A stretch of DNA of 64,000 nt from Meloidogyne chitwoodi (Eukaryota > Nematoda > Chromadorea > Rhabditida > Meloidogynidae). The position numbers and the translations under genes are program-made. Positions 38,291-49,330 of the stretch are shown here, piece after piece. The stretch's first letter is position 1, and every line of letters begins with the position of its first letter. Location of the stretch: contig JACZZP010000018.1 in assembly GCA_015183035.1 (NCBI GenBank), positions 1,550,001-1,614,000 on the forward strand, written 5' to 3'. The notes beneath the pieces are model-generated. The model was not told where the DNA came from. It ran no database searches and was given only the letters and a program-made list of their open reading frames with translations.

Positions 38291-39365
38291 CCAAATATTT
38301 TATCAACAACTGAATTACAAAATGCTGATATGGATGTTATACTCTTAAGTAGTGATGAAAATGAAGAAGGCTCTAATTCAAATTTTCCCGAAAATGTCAA
38401 CAAATTGATGCCATCTACTAGTTATGCACCTAGACAAAAAAAATATTCAAAAGCAGATTTAGATGCTGCAACTTCGGTACTTTTAATATTTTTGTATACA
38501 TGTTTAATAATTTTTTTATAGGAAGTTCGTCATGGTCTATTAAGTATTGCTCGTGCTTCCATCAAATATTTTATACCACAAAGATCATTACGAAGACATC
38601 TTTCTAAATTAAATATCACATCAGCTTTTGTCCAAAAGTCTTCATCTCACAGAAAAACACAATGTATATATTCACAAAAAATTGTTACTTTTCGTTTAGG
38701 CCCGTTTTGTTCAAACTACTATCCAATTAAAAATATACGTGATCACTTTTTAACAGACACATGCAACTACAAGCAGTTTTTTAGTCAAGATAATTGGTCA
38801 AAAATATTTAATAAATTATATACAAAACTACCTAATATTATCCAACCAGAAAAAATGCCTTTAGAAGAAATTTTTACTTCCAAAGGAAATGGAACTCTTT
38901 ATCTGTTAAGAAAAAAAATACAAATCAAAGTGTTAAAAATTTATACTATGTTGGCAAAACCGATGGCGATCTTTTAGATAGGATTAAAGAACATATTGAC
39001 AAAAAAAGATTTAATAAATATGATGGAAAACTAGAATTTGCAGCCCTATGTTCTAACATTAATTATAGCTCTGCTGAATTCCTCGGTTTTTATTTAACTA
39101 TTAAACTTAGTTTTTAGAGGGTTTATTGTTGTTATGTTCTTCAATTTTCTCTGATAATATGGATAATAGAAAATACGAATATGGCAATTTACGTAGAGGA
39201 ATCCTAATAGATGATGAAAATCCTTACCATTTAAAAGTATTATTAACATTTTTATTTTATCTTTTTTTTTAGGTTCAAGAATTACACATGGAAGCAGTCC
39301 TTTTTTTATTTTTAAGGTGGAAAGAACTTACGTGGTATGATTACAATCATGAATCAATTATGTGA
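38291..39365 (+). pseudogene. psq-type HTH plus GIY-YIG nuclease-like gene with a -1 frame shift
   Basis: Exons 38291-38476, 38522-39085, 39118-39236 and 39273-39365. An acidic leader (DVILLSSDENEEGSN) precedes a Pipsqueak-type helix-turn-helix: KKYSKADLDAATS/EVRHGLLSIARAS, then RSLRRHLSKLN. About 110 residues of unknown sequence follow. Then comes a GIY-YIG nuclease-like core: NGTLYLLRKK (GIY) and, in the -1 frame, NLYYVGKTDGDLLDRIKEHI (YIG plus catalytic-type Arg), then SSAEFLEGLLLL (candidate metal Glu). The two frames are joined at GAAAAAAAA, 38910-38918, where codons AGA AAA AAA contain the heptamer A AAA AAA in the zero frame, a canonical -1 slippery site. A missing A from decay or sequencing would look the same. 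Without the shift the protein stops at a TAG near 38975. It could be a domesticated transposase-like gene or a mobile-element gene; I do not recognise a named family. Confidence 0.55.
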
Positions 39366-39560
39366 TGAATTTTACTTTCAATTAGTCGCTTTGTTTTTTA
39401 CTTTAATTTGTTTTGTCTTATTTGAAAAATATTTATTTTGTTTATGTCTATTTTTGAACTTATTGAGAATACAGGTACCCAATATAGGATACGAAATGTT
39501 CCAACGCTCGTTTGAGTAGAACTACTAACTTTACTAATTATAAAAATTTAATTAAAATTA

Positions 39561-39619
39561 TTTCCGAACTCGGGTCGCCCGCGTGGCAGGCGAGCATTCT
39601 ACTACTGAACAACCGTTGC
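39561..39619 (-). tRNA. Truncated tRNA-Gly(GCC) pseudogene or tRNA-derived SINE head
   Basis: Read on the minus strand it begins GCAACGGTTGTTCAGTAGTA, then the anticodon arm GCTCGCCTGCCACGCGGGC with anticodon GCC, then CCCGAGTTCGG. It matches tRNA-Gly(GCC) from the 5' end through the first half of the T arm. After TTCGG the sequence becomes AT-rich: the 3' T stem, B box end and acceptor 3' strand are missing. It is therefore not a working tRNA. Confidence 0.75.
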
Positions 39620-40204
39620 TACAGTTATAATCCTTTCTTTTCCCTATATTTAATCTGTTATGTTGCTGTATTGGCAGGGCTAGCAGCTTTTGGGAGTGTT
39701 AATAATAATAATGGAAAAATATAAGAGAGAAAAAGAGACTCTAAAAAAACAGAAAAACATTGAAAAAGGGATTAAAATTAATTTGAAAAAATTTTTTATT
39801 TAATTGCCCATCCAGTGTTATTAGTTTTTTTAAGATTCTTTCTCCTTGAAACAAATTTTTTTTAATTTTTGACATAAATTAAAAAATTGATTATAAAATG
39901 CACAGAGAACAAGCAAAAAATAGTTACAAATTTCCCAGAATTATTTTCTTTACAATTTAATTGGGGAAAGTTAAAGACACTCAGAGAGCCTTGTAAGAGA
40001 CTTAAAGAGAAGAATCTTTTTTAAAATATTTCTTGACTCATTTTCATTTGTTTGTTTTTTTACAATTATTATTATATGTTTGTGTGTGTGAATTTTTTAT
40101 ATTTTATTCGTCTATGTTAATTTCACATGTCCCCGTTTTATTGGGGAAATTTAAAAAAATATAAAATGACAGGTTTAATTGTTTTTATTTATTTTATTTT
40201 ATTT
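39620..40204. other. Spacer, no gene seen
   Basis: AT-rich with an AATAATAATAATGG microsatellite-like stretch at about 39702-39715 and a GT-rich stretch at 40078-40090. Nothing coding. Confidence 0.4.
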
Positions 40205-40400
40205 TAACAATTGTAAAACACAAATCAGAAAACAAACTTAAAACACAAATCAGAAAACAAACTTAAAACACAAATCAGAAAACAAACTTAAAAACACAAA
40301 TCAGAAAACAAACTTAAAAACACAAATCAGAAAACAAACTTAAAAACACAAATCAGAAAAACAAGCTTAAAACACAAATCAGAAAATAAACTTAACAACA
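40205..40400. repeat. 26-28 bp minisatellite
   Basis: Seven copies of AAACACAAATCAGAAAACAA plus ACTTAA, varying by one or two A. It joins two motifs seen elsewhere in this window, AATCAGAA and AAACACAAACTT. Confidence 0.92.
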
Positions 40401-41479
40401 TTATTAAACAATTTTTTAATAAATTTATTTTAAATTTCTCAATCCTTCAAAATTAATCGATTTTTTAACAAAAATGTGAAGAAGACAGCCGTTGGATTTT
40501 CTATTTAAAACTTTAAGGAGAGAAATGTTATTAAGTAACTTGCGTCATTAAGAAATCTTCCTCAAAAATACATTTTATTTTAAAATTATTTGAGTATTTT
40601 TGCATTTACAAATTGCAAATCAGAAAAATAAACTTGAACCTGAAAATACAAAAAAAAATAAATTTAAAAATACATGGTTTATGTTTTTAAATTAATGATT
40701 ACAGAAAGGAACTAATTTTTGTATTTTTCCATATCTTACGAATTGAAAAATTGTATTTTATTTTCTTCACATTTATATAATATTTAATAGACGAGAGGTG
40801 ACAATTTTCTTGCGTATAAAAAATAACTATAATAAATGGAGAATTAATTCTCTCTTCGTGCTATTAAAATAAAAAGCCTAAAAATAAAATAAAAAAAAGC
40901 TTTATATAATACTATTTATTGACAAGAATCCCTTTTTTACCCAACCAAATATTCTTTCTTTCTTTTTTATTTTTACTTTATTTTTTTATTTTTTTTAGTT
41001 TTATTTTTATATTCATTTCCTGCTTTTCTTTATTATTTTGTCAACGCAAAACTAAAATAACTTTAAAAAAATAAAGATATTTTTAGTAAAATTTAATTTT
41101 TAAGTAGGGATTTAATTTATCTTTATTTACAAAATTTCAAAATTTAAAATTTTTGTTTAAAAATACCAAAATTTCAATTTTTCAGAATACCTAAATTTAA
41201 AAAAATCCTAATAAAAAGCTGATAATATAATTTCTTACAAATAACCTTCAAAATAAGCATTATTAAATAAAAAATATTTTTTCTCCTTACTAACCCTTTA
41301 GTGTTGTGCATTTTGTCTGCGCAACAAAAAATAAATAAAGGAAGAATGTCTTTATTTTCATCAATTTATATTTATTTGAGCGAGAAAACTACTCTCATCA
41401 ATTTAATTTTTTATATTTATTTTTTATTATTTTTATGCACTATTAAATTGCATCGGTTGGATGCACCTTATATTTTAGT

Positions 41480-41775
41480 ATAGACAATTTTTATTTTCAT
41501 AACTTACGAATGAGCTAATATTTTTAAATGTTTTTGATATCATTCGATGGAGAATAAAATTAACTACAAAATACTAAAAAATTAAAATTTTTAAAAATTT
41601 TAATAAAAAGTTAGCGCACAAAAACACTCAAAATATTGTTATTTTGTCAATTTTTGAAGCATAACTTTTTTTAAAATTATTTTTATATTTTTTATTTTTG
41701 ATTTTTCTCTATCAAATGGTATCAATCACTTTAAAAAATATTAATTCATTAAAAAGTTATGTGTTAAAACACATT
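41480..41775. repeat. Fold-back repeat, family A
   Basis: Left CATAACTTACGAATGAGCTA and TTGATATCATTCGATGGAGA; right TATCAAATGGTATCAATCAC, then ATTAATTCATTAAAAAGTTA, which is the reverse complement pattern. Centre near 41630 has TTAGCGCAC. Confidence 0.6.
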
Positions 41776-42317
41776 CATATTCACCTATTGACCTAAAATT
41801 TAATTTCTTTATTTTTTCTAACATTAAAATTTATTTATAAAAATTGTAAATTATTTTAACAACTTTTTTACAATTTGTAAATTTCAAGTTTATTTTTAAA
41901 ACTTATTGTAAAAAGTTGTGTTTTTGTAAATTTCAAGTTTATTTATAAAAATATAAACTTGTTTATTTAAATTAAGTTTGTAGCAAACTAGGACATTTAA
42001 CCGTTAGAACATTTCACATTCCACACACTTTTCTCACTAAAAATGCCTTTTTTAATTTTTTTTTCATTTTTCCAATTTTGTCAGCATTTTTACTAAAAAA
42101 ATTTTTTCTTTCCTTTTTACATTCAATTTATATATTTTCAACAAATTAACAAAAAGAAAAAGCCGTTCATTTTCCATCCGTTAAATTTTTTGAGCCCTTC
42201 TGGTTTTGACTAAATAATCTAAAGCTTATTTATTTTTTTCATTTTTCTTTTATTAGTTATTTATTTATTTTCTTCATTTTTTGGTAAAATTGTACTTCCT
42301 TACTTTAACTGTTAGGG

Positions 42318-42665
42318 TTGTCTAGGCGTAGGAGTGTTTTGGCGCAGGCATATAAATTACTAATTAGAAGTTAAGTTAAAATTCTGAAATTTTGTATAAA
42401 TATTTTTAATAGTTAAATCTATCTCTTCTACAAATTTCAGAATTTTTTGTTTTGTATTAAAAAAGTTATGATCGAAAAACCAACAAAAATCGACATTTTT
42501 CACCAATTTTTGACCAGAATATTTTTTTTAATGAACACAAAATTTTGAAATTTTCAAAAAGATTAGATAACACTCTTAAAAATATTTGTAAAAAATTCCA
42601 GAATTTTGCAACTTTTTTAAAAAATGTTATAAAGCTGCGAACAAACTCATCCGCGCCTAAAGTCT
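42318..42665. repeat. Fold-back repeat, family B, copy 4
   Basis: Begins TGTCTAGGCGTAGGAGTGTT, TTGGCGCAGGC, and ends near CATCCGCGCCTAAAG. The CAGAATTTTTTGTTTTGTAT and AAAAAGTTATGATC block is mirrored at the right (AAAATGTTATAAAG). Confidence 0.6.
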
Positions 42666-43941
42666 CCCTTAAACTTTTCTTAAAAAAAAAATATTTTTTC
42701 CCAAAAAATGCTCAAAAACCACAAGACCTTCTTCAAATTTAGTCAGAGAAGTCCTTCCCAAGGGGATATATAGAGGACAATTGAGTGGAATGAATATTTT
42801 TTAAAAGGGCAGTGAATTCTTTTATTTATTTATTCCAATAATTCTTTTTCTTATTTATTTTTTTTTAAAAGAAAAAGATAAAAACTGATTCTTAAATTAA
42901 TTTTTAAAAATATTTCTTTATTAATTAAAATTTTTTTTTAATTAATAATTTAAATTTTTAAAAATTTTTTTTATTTTTCAATTTTTAAAAATAATAAAAA
43001 AATAAATTTATCAAAAAAAAACCTTTTCCAATACTAAAATCATTTAAAAAAATAATTATAAATAAATATAATTATTTTCTTCCAAAAAAAAATTTTTTTT
43101 TTTTGTCTTTATATTTTATTTCTTCCTCTTTTTATTCTCTCCAACTTTTTTTTGACATAAAACTTTACCAAAAGCATTTTTCTCTTTTTGAAAAAATATT
43201 TTTTTTTTTACGTCATATGGTTTTTAAGAAAAAAATAAAAATTTATAATAAAGAAAAAAAATTTTTTTTTTGGTTAGCTTTTCACTTTTATATTATTTTT
43301 ATTTATCTTTTTTAAAAAAAGATTTTCTTCCTTTTTTTTTGTCAAAAAATCTCCAAAAAATTCCTTAGGGCAATTTAAATGCCCTAAAAAAGTTTTATTT
43401 TTTTTTTGAACGTTTAAAAAGGTAATTTATTTTTCTTTTTATTTTTTAAATATCTCGTGCTATTTTTTAATTGCTATTTTATATTTTTCCCGATCAATTA
43501 GGTAATAAAATATATTAAATAAAAATAAATTTATTTTATCTCTTAAGTTTTGTTATACTCTGCTTATTTTTAATGTTTTTCTTGTTTTATGAAGAATTTA
43601 AATGTTTTAATAAAGTTTATTTGTTACTGTAAAATGTGTTTTTTATATTTTTAAATGTTTTACTTTTACAAATAATGTTAAAAACAAGTTTATTTGTGTT
43701 TTTATTTTGTCAAGTTTATTTTTTATTGTTTTAAGTTGTATTTTACAATAAAATACCTGTATTTTTGCTTTTAAAACATCAAAAAATTTAAATGTCCTTA
43801 GAGAATTCTTTTAAATGTTCTTATTAATTTTACCATTAAATTAATTTTCAGTAATTTTCCCGTCCATTCCCTATACGGGTTTTCTCTCTATTAAAAAAAT
43901 TCTTAATGATAAATATTTAAATATATTTTATTTCTTCTTAA

Positions 43942-45853
43942 ATGGCTGCTTCTTCTATTCCTCCCCCAATAGAACAAAATAATCCCTTTAATCAACAAGA
44001 AGAAAATCTTCTCCTTTTAGAAGAACAACAAAATTCTCACCCACCAACATTTTCTCCTTCTTCTTCCTCAAATTCTTCAAATACAGAACATCAACAAAAT
44101 GAAGAATATGGAAATATACCTATAATGACTAATTCTAGTATATCTTCTGTTATTTCCCCATCTTCAGCTTCTGCATCAGCATCTTCTTCTACTGGAGGTT
44201 CTAAATGTTCAGTAACTACTAATCCAGCTAGGAGAGCGCCAGATATGCAAATGGGAAGTTAGTGATCTTTTGGAAAGAAATAATACAAAAATAAACTTTA
44301 AATACAAAAATAAACTTTAAATACAAAAATGAACTTGTTGAAATATAAAAGCGAAAAATATTACAAAAATAAACCTAGACATACAAAAAATAAAACTTAA
44401 CTTACAAAAATTAAAAAATACAGAAATTAATTCCAAGAAATTTTATTTGTGCAGAATGTCCTTGGGTGCGTGTTTATGACAATGTAACTTATATTGTTGC
44501 TGCAATAGCTCTACGCGAAGGCCCTGAAGGCAGAGAAGTTTTGCTTATGCGAGAAGCGAAAGAAAAATGCCGTGGAAAGTGGTATATACCTGCTGGACAT
44601 GTCGAACCTGGGGAGACTATTGAGGTAATAAAAATACAAAAATACAAATTTATAATTTTAAAGGAGGCAGTAAAAAGAGAATTACGTGAAGAGACAGGCT
44701 TGGAATGCGAAGTACAAAGCTTGATTTGTGCAGAGGTTAGGGGATCTGGTTGGTATCGACTTGCATTTGCTGTGCAACCAACAACGGAAAAATTAAAACA
44801 AGAACCTGATCAAGAGTAAGTTTGTAAATAAACTTAGCTGACTAAAATACATGATAATAAACTTGTTTATTACTGAAACACAAACTTTGCCTGTAAAAAC
44901 TTAAAAACACAAACTTTGCCTGTAAAAACCTTACAGTAACGAAACAAACTTAACTTTAAAAATACAAGTTTTCAATAACAAAAATAAACTTTTTTGTATT
45001 TTCTTTTTATATTAAAAATATAATTAAAAGGTCATTAGGCGCAGGTTGGCATCCACTTGCACAAATTAGAAAAAAACCATGTCCATTACAACTACGTTGC
45101 CGTGATTTTTTTGATATTCTTCACCAAGCTGAACGTTTTTATAATTGGAAAGTATCTCTTCCAAAGGAAGTTTTAAGTGATTGGAGTTGGTCACCAATTT
45201 TATGTAGAGATGAGGCACAACCTGGGCTTTTTGCTGAATTTATTATTGTACGCGATGTGAGACAGCCAAAAGTGAGAAAATATTTCAAAAAATAACAAAA
45301 ATATTTCAAAATAATTATTAGGAAATGGCCGCACATTGTCCACAGCTGAGTCGCCCACAGCATTCTCCACGTGCGTTGGAATGCCTCGTCCATAGATGCA
45401 TTAAAGATCAACGTCAATTATTAGACGAACTTACTCTTCCAGACGCTTTTCCTGCTGGTTAAAATATTAAAACATTTTTTAATATATTTAAAAATTCAGT
45501 TGAATTCGGATTTGAATTTTTCCTTCCTTCTGTACTCTCTAAAGTTTACCGACATGTTCTGACAGATGGTCATTCAGTTTTGGAACTTCCAGAAGCAGTA
45601 ACTGCAATTTGGTGTTTACCATCTCCACAGTCTTCCGTCCGTCAGGGTATTCGTCTTCGCTTAATTTGTAGGCATAGACGATCTGCAATGAGAGCACAAA
45701 TAAATGCTCCACAACGTTATCATTGGCTTGAGGTTGGGAAGAATATATTAAAATAAAATTTATAAATTTAAAATTTAGTTGGATCGTGTTGATGTTTTAG
45801 CCTCTTTGTATTTACTTGATGATCAATTTAGACCTAGACTTTTCCTTCTTTAA
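43942..45853 (+). CDS. Nudix hydrolase, NUDT18-like (8-oxo-dGDP phosphatase type)
   Basis: Seven exons, 43942-44257, 44455-44624, 44664-44815, 45031-45271, 45322-45457, 45500-45732, 45779-45853, give 440 aa. Residues 1-105 are Ser/Asn/Gln-rich and disordered. The Nudix domain starts at YIVAAIALREGPEGREVLL and has a perfect Nudix box at about 153-175: GHVEPGETIE/EAVKRELREETGLE, split by intron 2. Flanking MREAKEKCRGKWYIPAG and SGWYRLAF match NUDT18, which hydrolyses oxidised guanine nucleoside diphosphates and so cleans the nucleotide pool. The C-terminal 230 residues (HDIL-like CRDFFDILHQAERFYNW onward) also fit the NUDT18 architecture. The protein is longer than human NUDT18 (323 aa), mainly by the N-terminal tail. 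Introns carry AAATACAAAAATAAACTT-type repeats. Confidence 0.85.
44275..44450. repeat. TACAAAAATAAACTT repeats in Nudix intron 1
   Basis: Four to five imperfect copies of AAATACAAAAATAAACTTTA. Related AAACACAAACTT words fill 44820-45000 and 45880-46010. Confidence 0.6.
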
Positions 45854-46154
45854 TAATAAAAAATATAAAACACAAAATTAAATAAACTTGTTTGTGAGAA
45901 ATTAAAAAACAAAACACAAACTTTGACTGTAAAAACTTAAAAACACAAACTTAAAAAAATACACCCCGATAATTTACAAAAATCAGAATAAACACAAACT
46001 TGTTTTTTTTCCGTCCTTTATTTTTAAATGTTTTAAAATACATTTTATATATTTTTGTATTTCTCTTTTTTTCTATTTCTCAGAATATATATATTTTCTG
46101 TGTATTTTGAATAAAATATTATCTTTTGTATTTCTTCTTTGCAAACACTTTATT

Positions 46155-47618
46155 TCAACTTGTGTAGCGTCTAAGAAAAACTTGAGAACGTTTAGGGCAA
46201 GGACAATAAGCAGCATCTGAGCCAGGAATTCCGCCAGAGCCTTTACCTCCTGCCTTTCCAGGGGTTCCATTTGAACCAGGTTTTCCTTCTTTTCCTGGTG
46301 GTCCTTGAGGACCAGGCTATTTTTTGGAACAAATTTTTTTTTTAATTTTATTTTTAAAAATAAACATACTGTTCCAGGTTGTCCATTTGTTCCTTTGCCT
46401 CCAGACTGTCCTTTTGGTCCAGCCGGACCTTTTGGTCCTTTTGGACCGGGAGCTCCAGGAATTCCTTTAGTGCCCTGAAAGGTTTTAAATAAGGAATAAG
46501 TAATTATTTAAAAAAACATTAAAATGTTTCATACATCTTTTGCGGGTTGACCCGGTTTTCCTGGTTGTCCTGCCTTTCCAGCAGGTCCAGCATCACCGGG
46601 AGGTCCTCTAGGACCAGGCTTTCCACTTTGAGCTTTAGTAGCAGCTGTTCCTGGTTTTCCAGAAGGACCTGTTTTACCTTCTGGTCCAATACCGCCTGGG
46701 GGTCCTGGTGGACCTAAAATTAGATAAAAATTATTTAAATATTTCCGAGTGGAATAAACAAACCTGCGGGGCATTTAGTACAAGCTGTGCTCGGCTTAGG
46801 ACATTGCACTTGAGTTAAAGCCTTTGTATTGTCCTTTCCTGGTGGTCCAGCTTGTCCTGGTTCTCCATTCTGGCCTGGTTCGCCTGGAGGGCCAGGAGGC
46901 CCTGGAGGACATTTTGGTTTAGTTGGCTCACATTGACACCTTTATTAGTCCAATTAATTTGATTTATTAATTGTTAACCCTATGTTCCCTTCACACTATA
47001 ATGAATGTTCCCTTCACACTATAATGAATGTTCCCTTCACACTATAATGAATGTTCCCTTCACACTATAATGAATGTTCCCTTCACACTATAATGAATGT
47101 TCCCTTCACACTATAATGAATGTTCCCTTCACACTATAATGAATGTTCCCTTCACACTATAATGAATGTTCCCTTCACACTATAATGAATGTTCCCTTCA
47201 CACTATAATGAATGTTCCCTTCACACTATAATGAATGTTCCCTTCACACTATAATGAATGTTCCCTTCACACTATAATGAATGTTCCCTTCACACTACCA
47301 TGCAGGTAATTTTCCATTATTTTGTCTTTTTGCTCGTTGAAAAATACTTTCAAAAGGATTATCAATTTCCTTAGAAGGTGTTTGAGGTGTATGTTTTATT
47401 TGTATATCAATTAAATAATTCCAAGCAGAATCAGTTTCAACTTGAAATAATTTAACTCCATCCTTTACTTCATTTAATAATTGACTAGTTTCCCAATAAA
47501 ATTGTGGAAATAAAAAAATACAAGCCAAAACTGATAAAATACTTGCTGATGTTGAAATGTAAACTAATAATTGAATACCCTTGATTCTATCATTATTTTT
47601 ATTATTAATATCAGTCAT
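46155..47618 (-). CDS. Cuticle collagen 1 of an inverted pair
   Basis: Five exons, 47299-47618, 46764-46939, 46535-46713, 46370-46474, 46155-46316, give 313 aa. The N-terminal Col_cuticle_N domain has one hydrophobic segment ([20 protein letters not shown], residues about 17-37) that serves as signal-anchor. FQRAKRQ near 100 is a subtilisin-type cleavage site before the secreted part. Gly-X-Y blocks follow, interrupted by a Cys-containing linker (CPKPSTACTKCPAG), and it ends with YCPCPKRSQVF. These features are those of nematode cuticle collagens, trimers crosslinked outside the hypodermis. TTTATAG lies immediately before the ATG, so the leader is probably trans-spliced. Intron 1 is almost wholly the 23-bp minisatellite. 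Exon 1 is essentially identical to that of the collagen at 49331, while the collagenous exons differ. Confidence 0.93.
46983..47300. repeat. 23-bp minisatellite, about 14 copies, in collagen 1 intron 1
   Basis: Units of TTCCCTTCACACTATAATGA plus ATG, nearly all identical. The array begins right at the splice donor: the exon ends in GCATG and the first unit supplies GTAGTGTGAAGG (minus strand). Confidence 0.97.
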
Positions 47619-49330
47619 CTATAAAGTGGAAAATCATAAAATAAAATCATTAAAAATACTTTTAAGATAAATATAAATTATCAATGATAAGGTTATATTT
47701 GCAGGAAAAGCTCACTTTAAGGGATCAATTTTCCATATATTCTAAATAAATATTATTTAACTATTTTTGCTTGTTTTTAAAACATTTATATACTAAAAAA
47801 TACCTTGCTCAATTGCACCAAATTTATATATAAATTACAAGCAATAACATTTAAGGAATGATTGAATGACAAAAAATAATAAATAAAAAACTCCGTCTGT
47901 TGCGCAGAAAAGAAAACATTAACCAGCTTTTAAATTATTAAATGTTCATGTTTATTTGTACAACTTTTTTCGTTTTTGATAATACAAGGAGAGATGGAAA
48001 AAGAAGTGTGAAACACACTAAAAATGAAATACATATTTTCTTGCTTCAAGTTTTAATAAAAATACAATCTAATTTTTAAAGAAAAACATTTAAGTTTATA
48101 TTGTAATTTTACAATACGTTTGTATTTATTTTGAAGTTTAAAACAGAAAAAGACAAACTTGAAAACTAATAAACTTTGTTTACTTTTAAAGGAAAACACA
48201 AACTTTACAGTAACAAGAATAAAACTTGTTATAACTGAAAATACAAACTTGAATAAATACACTCTTACAGTTTAAAAACACAATAATCAGAACAAAAACA
48301 CAAATTGTTCGTTTTATTTATTATTTATTTGTCAATCAACTTTCTTATTTTTACTGTTTTTAATAATTTATTTTAATTCTTTTTTTAAAGATTTTCAGAT
48401 TTAAAAAAATTAAAGTTCTTAATTTTCCTTATCATAAAATAAATATCTAATATTTTTATTTTGTCATTAATTATTATTTCTAATGCTTAATATCGCCTAT
48501 TCATTTTCCCTCATATTCAAAAAAGCTGAGAGATTATTATCTAATTTTCTAATAAAAATTGAACGAGTTTTGTCTAAAACATTAAAAAAAGAATGAGGAA
48601 AAATAAATATGAAAATTAAATAAAAATTATTTTAATTTTCAGACTCAACGACACCCTAATGTCTTTATTTAAAGATATTAAAAATAAAAAGAGTATATTA
48701 GAGTATAGAAAATAAAATATATTTAAAAAATAATTAAATTTATTACTTTTTATCTCGCGGATAAATCACAAGCTTTAAAAATAGAAAGAAAATAAATTTT
48801 GGAACGGAGTGAATTTTTCGGGAAATGATTTTAATATATAAACTATTTAATTTTAGCTGTTTTTAAGAATTATTTTAATTCAAATATTTATTCAATCTCT
48901 GACTCAAACATATAAACTTTAATAAAAAATAAACTTTGTTTTTGTCTGTAAAGGAAAAAACAAACTTGTTTGAAAACACAAACTTTACTAAAAATAAATT
49001 TTGTTTATCTATAAGGGAAAACACAAACTACTAAAAATAAACTTTGTTTACCTATAAAGAAAAACACAAACTCTAATAAAAATAAACTTTGTTTACCTAT
49101 AAAGAAAAACACAAACTCTAATAAAAATAAACTTTGTTTACTAATAAAGGAAAACACAAACTTTACTAAAAATAAACTTTGTTTACCTATAAAGAAAAAC
49201 ACAAACTCATATTTATTATTTCTATATGATTTATGTTTCAAGTATGGAAAATCATTTAGTTAGAAAACAATTATGCTATTTATATAGGATATTAAAAAAC
49301 CTAAAAAATCTTCTTTAAAATAATTTTCAG
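47619..49330. promoter_or_regulatory. Divergent intergenic region between the two collagen genes
   Basis: About 1.7 kb that must carry both promoters. It is AT-rich with AAACACAAACTT/AAGTTTGTGTTT repeats at 48040-48300 and a regular array at 48895-49215. No third gene seen. Unlike the gene bodies it is not an inverted repeat, so the duplication arms do not meet in the middle. Confidence 0.5.
48895..49215. repeat. About 45-bp tandem repeat between the collagen genes
   Basis: Five to six copies of AAACACAAACTCTAATAAAA, ATAAACTTTGTTTACCTATA, AAGAA with small changes. The last copy ends about 115 bases before the collagen 2 ATG. Confidence 0.85.

Larger units (their letters stand above)
40401..43941. 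other. Gene-free region with two fold-back repeats
   Basis: AT-rich. It contains the family A copy at 41480-41775, the family B copy at 42320-42665, and long homopolymer tracts around 42840-43330. 43.5-43.8 kb has irregular TTTATTTTTAATGTTTT words. No coding exon recognised. Confidence 0.5.

Noticed and set aside
38663..38698. A 36-base intron inside the psq/GIY-YIG exon (GTATAT..GTTTAG)
   Set aside because: Length is a multiple of three and the frame is open either way, so the sequence cannot decide; left as exon.
46983..47300. CRISPR-like array (short identical repeats, regular period)
   Set aside because: Units are contiguous 23-mers with no unique spacers, inside a eukaryotic intron.
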